64,000 nucleotides of DNA from Coix lacryma-jobi var. lacryma-jobi. Taxonomy: Eukaryota > Streptophyta > Magnoliopsida > Poales > Poaceae. The stretch is taken from contig CM019825.1 of the NCBI GenBank assembly GCA_009763385.1, positions 23,142,278 through 23,206,277 of the forward strand. Direction: 5' to 3'. A program made the translations under genes and the position numbers. Below the pieces are notes generated by a model. The model searched no databases and was not told the DNA's origin. It worked only from the letters and a program-made list of their open reading frames with translations. Within the stretch, counting starts at the first letter, position 1, and the number at the start of each line of letters is the position of its first letter. Below are positions 11,766 to 21,153 of the stretch, one piece after another.

Positions 11766-14114
11766 TGTAAGTGCATCTAGCCCTTACTGGGTTTTGGTGA
11801 ATTGAGTGACAACATAATTAAAGGTCTAACAAGTTTGCTAAGTGTATCAAAGGTTCAACAAGAAAAGCAAACTTGATGATATTCCACATAGTGTTGAAAT
11901 GAAGGCCAAAATTGTGTATTGTTGTATTGGAAGATCATGGAAACAATCTTGTTCAAGCAAAAGACAACAATGCAAATAGAGTTGATGATATGGCTTCTAT
12001 GTTGTGGGATATCATGGCATCATGAGAAAGCAAGCATATTTGGCAAATGACAAGTGAGACATGGATTGATGATTTTGGAATGGTCTCAACAATGGGTTGC
12101 TTTTCGTGAGCAAGAAGAGTTTGATAGTGAACTAGCTTTGATCAAGGTTGAAGAATGAATCAAGAATGCATAAGTGAGTAAATGGCAAGCAAAGTTGAAA
12201 TGACAAAGGACACAACTCATATTGGATATAAGTCATTCTCTACTTTGGTTTGCTTGTATGGATAAATGTTTGGAGAATCACTTTGCATTGATTTGATCAA
12301 GCTAGAAGTATGAAGATGGAGATTGAAGTGAGTGTTGAGTGTCAAGCCAAAAGGAGAGGATATTAGGAATCGTGAATTGGCTTGACCACATTAATGATGA
12401 TCCATATATGTCTCTATGTGAGTCAAACTAAAGCTTGATTGATCTCAACATGCATATGTACAAGATGTTCAAGCAAGGATCACAATATTGAAGAAATGGT
12501 TTTCAATGGATGCTCAATATGATGTGACTTGAGTGTGGCTTGATAAGGTGAAGATAGCAAGGAAAGGGCTTCGAGGTACTAAGCGACGGTGAAGGTCAAG
12601 AGACCGAAGTACTATGGCTAGGGTGAAGAAGAGAGTACTTGCATTGAGTCGAGGTACTAATCAAGCTATGAGGATTCATATTGTGTTGAGGATCAAATCA
12701 TTAGTGGAAGTGACTTGAAGCCATGGATTGAACTCATATGTGTGGAAATGGTTCAAGTCACATGCTCAAGGTGTGTTTGCTCAAAGAAAGGAGACAAAGA
12801 TGATTGCAATCCCTTTCGAAGTGATATCAAGAAGAAATGGCATATGAAGACATTGAAGACTCAAGTGGTTAAAATGGTTATATTTTCTTTGTCTTGAGTA
12901 TAGTTATGCCGTACTATCAAGGGGGATGCAATACGAATCATAGACAAGTCTCAAGTGCTCAAACTAACCGAACCCGAGTGTTAACATGAGAGAAAACACT
13001 TAGCACTGCACCTGCACTTGTTGATCTTGGGCTTGTTCTCTGTAGGGTTGGATAGCCCTCGAAACAAGCTTTCCGGAAAGTCCAAGATCACTGAAATCGG
13101 AGTTCGGAGTAAAAAGTTATGGCGTTTTTCGTGAGGTCACCTGTGCTGTCTCAGGGAGCTGCGGCAGTGCCGCTCTGTCGAGCGGCAGTGCCGCTCCCCG
13201 GCAGTGCCGGGCTAAGTGCGGCAGTGCCGGGCCTGTACAGCCAGTAACGGCTAGTTTCTGACCTCCAACGGCTAGTTTTGGGTGTGGGGGGTATATATAC
13301 CCACCCCACGCCTCCAGAGCTGGCTGCTGGTGCCCAAAACACTTCTAACACATCCAAAGCCATTTGAGAGCTCTCCCCAACCCTCTCTTGTGAGAGTGAC
13401 ATATTTAGTGCATGATTAAGTGTTGGGGCTGTGTGATTAAGAGCTAGAGAGCATATTAGAGCCTTCCAAACCTTGAGCACTTGTCGGGCTTCGTCGATCT
13501 TCGTTGTGCATCTTTTACTCTTGGAGGTGAAGCCTCCTAGACGGCTAAGCGTCGCCCGGCGAGCTCCCGTGCTTGTGGTGAGCAGCGGGAAGTTTGTAAT
13601 CCTCTTGTGGAGCTAGTAGAATTACCCCTCACTTCAAGGATTTGGTTCCTTGACTTGAGACCGAGGAAGAGTTGCAAAGCTCTTGACCTAAGTGGTCATC
13701 CTCAACAACGTGGAGGTAGGCAAGCCTTGGTGGCGAGCTGAACCACGGGATAAATCACTTGTCTCTTGTATTTACTTGTGTTCATTCATCATACTTGTGA
13801 GCTTGTGATTGATTCTAGGATTTGGCCCCGATCTATTTCATACAACATATTTGGCTTGGTTGAGTTGGTTCTGCAGGTTCAGGAAACCAAGAGCAACACT
13901 TCTATTCATATAGAATTGGTTTCCTGTGGCTAGTTTTTGAATTGCAGGCTCGGGCAGTTTGTTGGCGCGGCAGTACCGGGCTGAGGCCGGCAGTGCCGGG
14001 GTGCGGCAGTTCCGGGATTAGGGCGGTAGTGCCGGGCATCTCTAACAAAGTTTTGAGCTGTGATTTTAAACAGGCCTATTCACCCCCCCTCTAGGCGACA
14101 TCAAGGTCCTTTCA
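11766..14114 (+). repeat. 3' LTR
   Basis: This 2349-bp copy of the 5' LTR is followed by the target duplication ATATT (14115-14119). The short open frames inside it are identical to those in the 5' LTR and are not genes. Confidence 0.95.
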
Positions 14115-14200
14115 ATATTTTCCTGGATTCAATTCATTCCTCATCCCAAGACTTAACGACAATGTTCTTTCAATGTTTGTGAGCATCTGCGTCTGTAACT
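14115..14200 (+). mobile_element. SINE, right part beyond the retrotransposon
   Basis: After the duplicated ATATT the sequence reads TTCCTGGATTCAATTC and then TTAACGACAATGTTCTTTCA, which resembles the 3' half of grass Au-like SINEs. Read together with 2264-2344 it gives one SINE of about 160 bp split by the retrotransposon. The exact 3' end is not clear. Confidence 0.45.
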
Positions 14201-14530
14201 GGGTCTTGCAAATATATTCCTCACGTGTTGCTTTTTTTTATTTTGGCGTGGTTTATCTCTCTAGTTGGAACGACTCACGGGAGATGGCGATTTTCTCTTT
14301 TTTCCATGGGCGGTAGCATTGTTTCTCCGGTCAGAAGTTGAAAAGTTTTTTTTGGGTCAGGTGATTGGCTCTGAGGCATGGAGGTAAACTATGAAATAGA
14401 TGAATATACTTGACACGTTTGATCAAACAGATAGATTAGTTTGATGATGTGGATTGTTGTGGGATCAGATAAATCTTTTAGTGGAGTTTTGCTTTATAAG
14501 AGAGATAGAAATCGTTAGAGCATGTGACAA

Positions 14531-16006
14531 TGTAAGTGCATCAAATCCTATTTGTGGGTTTTGGTGAATAGATGACGATGCATATAAAGAGCTAATGATT
14601 TTCATGAGATTCTCAGTTATAAATCATTGTGGAAAGTGCAAGTGAATCATGTGACCGCTCAATTGTTGATTCAAAGGAAGAGATGGCGACATGCTTCAAT
14701 TCGAGAGAAGTTTGATTTTAATTTGAATTTCATTTCAACTTTCTTTGAGTTATAGGATGTCGTACTATAAAGAGGGATCGAAATCATATTACTTGCAGGT
14801 GTCTTAAGTGCTCAAATTGTCCATTTATATATTTCTTAAACACCCCATCAAAATATTTCTATCAAATATTTCCTTGTTCAATTCTCTTCTTCCAGAGAAC
14901 CCTCAGCCAACAATTTATTTGAACTCAACGAGAATTTCTTGTGTGGGCGCCTCTCTCCCTCCCGAGAACCCTCAACCAGCAATTCATTTGGTCTCAATGA
15001 GAATTTCTTGTGTGGGCTGCTCTCTCCCTCCAGAGAACCCTCAGCTAGCATTTCATTTGATCTCAACAAGATTTTTTTGTGTGGGCACAACTCCCTCCCA
15101 ACGGTCATTTGTTCTCAACGAGAAATTTTATACTCCCACATCAGAATTTCTTGTTGAGCCTTAGATCAAGTGCTCTGATTGGTCAAGTGTCTCAAGTAGT
15201 TGCAGGCTTCACTCTTCGTGGACACGGCTGCTCATTCTCACTTGCTGAAACTCCTTTTGAAAGAAGCTTGGCTCTCTCTCTCTTTCTGGCTCCCACACTC
15301 CCTCTCAATCTTGCTTAGATTCTCATCTTTGTGAGTGAGATTGGAGTGAGCTCTTCGTGGATTTCGTCTCCGGGAGTAAGATCTTTCTCTTGAGCACTTG
15401 TGACACCCGCCGGTGATTTGATTTTCACTCTATTACTCTTGGGTTCTTGGAACCCTAGCCGGTTAGGTGTTGCCCGGTGACACCCTTGATTCATGCTTGC
15501 GAGGGTGCCCGGGAAGTTTGTATTACCCTTTGATTCTAGTGGAAAGTCCGGGCTTGATCTTTGTGGTCGCTTGGGAAGAGGGGAGTTGAAAGAGACTCTA
15601 AGGACCTTTGTGGTCGCCTCAACAATGAGGACATAGGCACAACTTTGTGGTGTGGCCGAACCTCGGGATAAATCTTGTGTCTACTTGTGCTTGTGACTGA
15701 TATATTTGTTGTGGAGAATCGAATCATATTGTGTGTAGGTGGCGGAGCAAGCAAAAGGCGTGAAATTACAACTACTACTCTACTTGTGTTGTGAATTAAT
15801 TTTAGTTATTAAGCAATTCAATTCTTAATCTGATAGTTCACTACTCTCCGGGATTCCGAATTTCGGTCCTCACCGGAATTTGTGGACAAGTCCATAAATT
15901 CCTCTTAGGACCGCATATTCCGATACCCGTGATTTAATCTGCTGCAATAGTTTGTAAATTTTAGATTACGCCTATTCACCCCCCTCTAGGCATTTCGATC
16001 CTTTCA
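14531..16006 (+). mobile_element. solo LTR of a copia-like retrotransposon
   Basis: A 1476-bp sequence starting TGTAAGTGCATC and ending CCTTTCA, with the perfect 5-bp duplication GACAA at 14526-14530 and 16007-16011. Its two ends match the ends of the neighbouring 11.8-kb element, including the CCCCCCTCTAGGC block before the terminus, but the middle differs, so it belongs to a related family. No internal region is attached. It most likely arose by recombination between the two LTRs of a former full element. Confidence 0.9.
14885..15110 (+). repeat. 69-bp tandem repeat inside the solo LTR
   Basis: Units starting GAGAACCCTCA occur at 14895, 14964 and 15033, exactly 69 bp apart, with a partial fourth unit. 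Because 69 is a multiple of three, several frames stay open on both strands and mimic short genes. Confidence 0.85.
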
Positions 16007-16011
16007 GACAA

Positions 16012-18275
16012 AGATATGTGAGAAGACGTGCCAGTGTTGACACCCAACATATTAGCACTTGAATTAGTGAAAAGTTGGCCATCCCATTAGTGTGCACCAT
16101 TTGATCTAGAATCCAGTGTGCATGTCTTTCACTCTTATGTATCATTTGGTGAAGTCCAACTTGACTTCATGACAAATTAGTAAGACTACCAAAGTGTGTT
16201 GTATGATCTGTTGCAGATATAATGACTCCATAATGGATCTTCCAACGAGCCTAGCTTGACCAAGTCTTTGTGGTGCACCTTATGATCCAGTTGTGACTGT
16301 GTGACACACCAGTATCATATGGCTTGGAATATAATAGTAAATTCTCAACTAGTCGTTGTTGGAATCAGCCATGTCAACAACACAATATGTTCTAGCATAG
16401 GCAATGAAGGTGGCGGATCATCCGGTTATGTCTACGTCTGTCATCCTTTTCCAACATTTTGAGATGTTCTTCCACCCATTGTTTCAAGCACTTATAGAGA
16501 GGATTGTGAAGCCTTTAGAGAGCCAGCCAAGCCAAGAATTCAGAATTGGGTGTTAACCTTAAATGCTACCAGTGTTCTTGCTTGGTTTCTCTGAGTTGGA
16601 GGTAAAGACTTGTTATTCTTATTGATTGTCATCACCTATATGGTCTTGAAACCCACCATGTCAAAGTGGTGAATGAGTAATTACTAGTGGATGGGAGTTG
16701 ACCAAGCCTTGATGGATCTTGGTGCTCAAACGTGGCTAGGTGATTGTGACAAAAAATTGATACCATGGGACAAATTTTGATTATTTATTTTAACCTCATG
16801 ATTGGGGGAATGCTTAGTGATCGAGAGCATACCTCAGTGGAACTCTGACATGAACTAGGGTTTGCTCTTTGACAATCAACACCACAAGATAGATCATATC
16901 GGGAGGTTGAGGCTCCTTACTTGTTCTCATTACTTACCATATTTATATTTTTTGCATGTTTGTGTAGCTTTACCTTTCCTAAAGTATATTAGGTCAATTG
17001 ATAGGATTAGGTGAATAGGTGTAATTTGCAAAACTCTTTCATCATTTGGATAAGTAACACTAGATAAATTTAAGTGCATATCTTTCTGGTCAATTTTAGT
17101 TTCTAGTAAATCTCTAGGTTAAGTTTTTAGCAACCCAATTCACCCTTCCCCTCTTGGGTCAACATCACATCCCTTTTCATATACACACAAGTATGGTTGT
17201 CTTATACGATGTTGTATATAATTTTTGGTGCATATAGCCACTTAGCGCCCCGACTTCCTCTAACTACAAGAAAAAAGATATAACTACTGTTGCCAATTTT
17301 TTTAACATTTGGAATCCAAATTTAGTGCATTTGAACATATACACATTAGATTCAAGATCAAGGGTTGTTTGGTTTCTTTGTTGAGCCTTGCCTCACTTTG
17401 TTGAGCAAGAAGTCAAAAGGTAGCAGGTGCTTGAATCCTAGGAAAGCTTGCCTAGAGGACTATATGAGCAAGTTTTTCCTTGCTTTCGTGGGAGAGGCAT
17501 ATTAGCTCACCCCTACTAGACAAGGGTGGACTAGCTTCCTAAGCGAGGTAAGTGTACCAAATAGACCTGAATGTTTTAATTATTGATTGCAAACTTCAAT
17601 ATATTGACTTTTGATATAATATTTGTTTAAATGAGTGATTTTTTTATCATTTATGCAAGTGCACATCCAATTAAATACATAAGTTTCAAGAGGAACCAAA
17701 TTTTGGACTAAAAAAATCATGAAAAACAAGCATACCCAAAGAAAATGAATACACACAAAAGGGGAGGCAAGACACAATGTGGGCCTATTTGCTTCAAGGC
17801 CTCCCAGGCAAGGAGAGCACCAAATAGAGATCTCCACCCTAGATGATTAGAATCAAACACCTGGGAGAACATGGAGAGCCAGACAAGTTTGTGTGCCTTT
17901 AAAACAATTTGGCAATATGTGCGTCAGATAGAGGGAGGGAATGCACACTTGTAATTTGTAAAGTTTCTTTCCCTCGTGTAAAGTTCCCTTTCCTTTAGAT
18001 GCACTAGGAGTCATGCTCGCACACGGTATTATTGTGGTGGTGGTGCATTTATAGTTGTGGGGCCAAACAGAAACGTCTAATTTTTTTATATATGTCTTGC
18101 CTTTTATTCTCTACCCCCTTCACTTGTTCTTCTTGTGAGCTATCTTACCCCGCGAATATATCTACAACATCTAGATTTAGTGTGGCGTGAGGAAAAATTG
18201 GAGATTGTGGAAATTGGGCAAAGTGGGACCTTAAGATGGGGGTGACAGACTCTGTGAATCCTATGCCAAAACCAA
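16012..18275. other. intergenic, decayed repeats
   Basis: No convincing gene. The sequence at about 16980-17170 ends in AATTCACCCTTCCCCTCTTGGG, which resembles the 3' end of an old LTR. At 17362-17569 a pair of imperfect inverted ends (GGTTGTTTGGTTTC and its partner GTGTACCAAATAGACC) suggests a MITE. The stretch 17770-17880 carries a similar CACCAAATAG end. Confidence 0.4.
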
Positions 18276-19358
18276 ATGGTGAGGAGGGATATGGCATTTG
18301 TGATTTTGGAGTCGATGAGTTGGGATCTCAATGAGGTAGCAAGACGAGATCTTCGCAAGGTAGCGAGCCAAGAGCTTGAAGTGGCAACAAGAACCTTGGA
18401 TCTCGACAAGGCAGTTCGATGGGATCTTGGAGAGGAAGCAAGCCAAGATCCTAAAGAGGCGGCGATGGCGATGAGCTTGGATCACGATAAGGCATCGATA
18501 TGGAATCTCAAAGAGGCAACAAGCTGCAAGCCCAGAGTGATAGCGACGACCCTGGATCTCAATGGGGTGTCAAAGGGGGATTTGAAAGAGGGAATAAGCA
18601 TAGAGACCAAAGCGATAGCGATGAGTTTGGATCTCGACAAGGCAGTAGGATGGGACCTACCAAGCTTAAAGCTCAAAGCAATGGTGGTGAGATGGGATCT
18701 CAACGGGGCAACATATATAATGCCCAAAGAGGAGGCGACGAGTTCAGATCTTGGTGAGGCGACATGCCAAGATCTCAAACCATTGAGGATGAGTTGGGAT
18801 TTGGATAAGGATGTGGAGTGGAATCTTGACGAGGTACCAGGCTTAGAGTCAAGTTTGGATTTAGATGAGGGTGCCGAGTGGAATCTCAACAAGGTACCAG
18901 GCTTAGAGCCGAGTTCGGAATTGGACGAGGATGCCGAGTGGGATCTCGACAATTTACCAAGCTTAGAGCCAGATTTGGACGAGGATGCCAAGTGGGATCT
19001 CGACGATTTACCAAGCTTAGAGCCAAGTTCAGATTTGGAGGATGACGTCGAGTGGAATCTCAACAAGGTACCAGCCTTAGAGTCGAGTTTGGATTTGGAC
19101 GAGGATGTCGAGTGGGATCTTGACGATTTACCAAGCTTAGAACCATGTTCAGATTTGGATGAGGGTGCCAAGTGGAATATCGATGAGCCACCAAGCTTAG
19201 AGCCAAATTCAGATTTGGACGAGAATCCAGAGTGGAATCTCGACAAGGTACCAGACTTAGTGTCTCAAGAAATGGCGGACCACCAGGAACCAACACAACA
19301 GATCTCTGTGAGTTTTTTCCTCCCTCTTTTTGTTGTTTTAGATATACTAAAAAATTAG
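18276..19358 (+). CDS. hypothetical acidic protein made of 20-aa repeats
   Basis: A 360-codon frame of unknown function. Residues about 168-330 consist of eight tandem 20-aa units of the pattern LEPSSDLDEDAEWDLDDLPS (one unit is 18 aa). The N-terminal half has looser relatives of the same motif (DLDKAVRWDL, DLNGATYI). The protein is very acidic and has no membrane segment or known domain. The last 17 codons may be intronic, because CT|GTGAGT at 19308 is a good splice donor. The opposite strand is also open for 254 codons, as expected when the repeat period is a multiple of three. It could therefore be a true gene, a fragment of one, or a minisatellite that happens to be open. I do not recognise it. 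Confidence 0.35.
   Translation: MVRRDMAFVILESMSWDLNEVARRDLRKVASQELEVATRTLDLDKAVRWDLGEEASQDPKEAAMAMSLDHDKASIWNLKEATSCKPRVIATTLDLNGVSKGDLKEGISIETKAIAMSLDLDKAVGWDLPSLKLKAMVVRWDLNGATYIMPKEEATSSDLGEATCQDLKPLRMSWDLDKDVEWNLDEVPGLESSLDLDEGAEWNLNKVPGLEPSSELDEDAEWDLDNLPSLEPDLDEDAKWDLDDLPSLEPSSDLEDDVEWNLNKVPALESSLDLDEDVEWDLDDLPSLEPCSDLDEGAKWNIDEPPSLEPNSDLDENPEWNLDKVPDLVSQEMADHQEPTQQISVSFFLPLFVVLDILKN
18778..19260 (+). repeat. 60-bp tandem repeat, about 8 copies
   Basis: Imperfect copies of a 60-bp unit containing TTGGACGAGGATGCC.AGTGGGATCTCGAC and ending CCAAGCTTAGAGCC. One copy is shortened by 6 bp, which keeps the frame. Differences between copies are mostly single substitutions, and all length changes seen are multiples of three. 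Confidence 0.8.
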
Positions 19359-19359
19359 A

Positions 19360-20600
19360 AGTTTTCTTGAAATCTTTTTTGTGGCAATTGTGGGGGAAAG
19401 GTCATGAAAAACACCATAAAATAAACTATTTTTTACAGAAAAAAGATTTTGGAAAGTTTTTGTCAAAAACATTTGTTAAAGTTTTCAACAAATGTACTAT
19501 GGTAAAATCCTTTTGGATTTAAGGAAAATTTCACAATATTTGTTTTAGAAAGTTTTTAGGGAAATTTAGAGGAAATATTGCTGAACAAGTTTTCCTAAAT
19601 GCTGCCTTAGGTTTATGCTTCCTCTTGAAGTGTGAGATAGTTATGCTTTCCAATCATAAATAATAGGCTGACGCTGTCATAATGGATTAATGGTGAGGGG
19701 TTAAAGTCGATGAGACTATTCCTAATTAGTGATATCATGCTCGCTATCCAAGGCTGCCATATATTACACTGAGAATATCAAATTCTTAGGGAGGAACAAC
19801 CTGCATATTATCATAACACTATATACAATACTACCAAAATGAATGTTGTTTCATAAATTGTGTCTAAAGTGGTTACAAACTATTTAATTTATTGCTAAAA
19901 CTATTGGATTTCGTGACAGACATGTATTTCCATGGAGATATAGCTTCATCCTGTCATGTATTTTTTGTTTACAATTAAGAAAAAAAGATTCTACATCATC
20001 TAACAAATGCATATTCGGATTGGGGAATTGGATGGTTAACTTTGGTGGGTAAAAGAATTAACTCTACTTTGTTTCAGAGTTAGAAGAAGATTAGAAATTG
20101 CTTTTATCCAATGGCTAGAGTCCCTGTAGTTCTCAAAGTACCTGCGGTTCTATGTGTTCTGGGAGTGGATTTGTCCCCCTTCTTCATCTCTTAGTTCTAG
20201 TCAGATTGTTTGGTCTAGTATTCTTTTTTCAAAACTCATGTAATCTCTTTATTTTCTAGTTTATTTTAATAAATTTCAGTAGGGGCTTTGCCCCTCCTGT
20301 TTCTTATAAAAAGAAAGATTTGTAAGAAAATACTACTGTATGACACAACACAATGGCTGCAAATCAGTAGTCACTGAGGATATTGGCTCTGTTCTGCAGG
20401 ACTTCTGAGCCAACTGATAAGCTGAAACGACCGATTTGATGTGTGAAAAAAATACTATTTCACAAATTTATAAGAATTAAAATCGACCAAAGTTCAAACG
20501 AACAGAGCTAGTAACTCATCGTCCCGGGGCCCGTATGTTTACAGGGCTGAGCCTTGGAATGCGGCTGGGGCCTGAAATGAACAGCGATTTTTGCCGAACC
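19360..20600. other. intergenic, AT-rich
   Basis: No gene is seen. At about 20190-20330 there is a sequence ending AATAAATTTCAGTAGGGGC followed by TTTGCCCCTCC and an A-rich tail, like the 3' end of grass LINEs (low confidence). A small MITE lies at 20385-20509. Confidence 0.4.
20385..20509. mobile_element. MITE
   Basis: Inverted ends GGCTCTGTTCTGC and GAACAGAGCT enclose about 125 bp with GCTGAAACGACCGATTTG and GTGAAAAAAATACTATTTC. The same internal signature recurs at about 56170-56240. It lies just upstream of the RING gene. Confidence 0.55.
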
Positions 20601-20845
20601 CAGCCCATTTTCTTCCAGGTCTGGTCTGGTGGTGACTGGTGTGGCTCGGCGAGGCGCCTACCGAGCCTGTCACGCCTTCTCCTCCCGTCTCTCATCGTCA
20701 TCAGTCATCTCCTCCCCTTCTCAATTCTCATCCGAGCCCTTCTTCCTCCGCCTCCCCTTCACCCCCCCATCTCGCCATACACTTCTCGACTCCTCTGATC
20801 ACCAGCCGCCCTCGCCTCCGCCTCGATCCCCTCCGATCTAATCCG

Positions 20846-21015
20846 GTACGTGCGTCGATCCATCACCTGATTCGCCCGTCGGGCTGTACCAGATCGGATC
20901 AAGGCCTCGTGACCATCTGATCTCACGACACGGCGCATAGGAGTTTTTTTTCGTTGGTTGTTGATTCGTTCAAGCTTCACGATTCTTACCATACCTTTTT
21001 TTCTGAATTTTCCAG
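20846..21015 (+). other. 5'-UTR intron of the RING gene
   Basis: A clear donor (CCG|GTACGTGCG) and acceptor (TTTTCCAG|GTTTTTTGG) bound a 170-bp intron upstream of the coding frame. Leading introns of this kind are common in grass genes and often raise expression. Confidence 0.6.
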
Positions 21016-21153
21016 GTTTTTTGGTTGATTCGGCGCGTAGCAACCTGGTCAGTCCAATCCGTCTGTGAAGAAATTTTCCGTATTTTCATTTGGCTCGCGT
21101 CGTTTCTGCGAAGGATTTCCTGTTTGTTTGGGGGAAATAAGGCAGCGCCCTTG

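Larger units (their letters stand above)
2345..14114 (+). mobile_element. non-autonomous Ty1-copia-like LTR retrotransposon (gag only)
   Basis: An 11.77-kb complete element. Two nearly identical LTRs (2345-4697 and 11766-14114) start TGTAAGTGCATC and end CCTTTCA. The host duplication ATATT flanks it at 2340-2344 and 14115-14119. It has an initiator-Met tRNA primer site just inside the left LTR and a purine tract just before the right LTR. The internal 7.07 kb holds one intact gag frame. No protease, integrase, reverse transcriptase or RNase H frame is seen, so it would need proteins from a relative to move. Long LTRs, the iMet primer and the coiled-coil plus zinc-knuckle gag fit the SIRE/Maximus lineage. 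By eye I see only about five substitutions and one C-run length change between the LTRs, which implies a very recent insertion. Confidence 0.93.

Noticed and set aside
14808..15318. Open frames of 72-118 codons on both strands
   Set aside because: They come from the 69-bp tandem array in the solo LTR, whose period keeps frames open.
18482..19246. 254-codon minus-strand frame rich in Ser and Lys
   Set aside because: It is the reverse strand of the 60-bp repeats. The plus strand frame is longer and more protein-like, although neither is proven.
20535..21043. Several 70-94-codon frames upstream of the RING gene
   Set aside because: They lie in the 5' UTR and its intron, which has clear splice sites.
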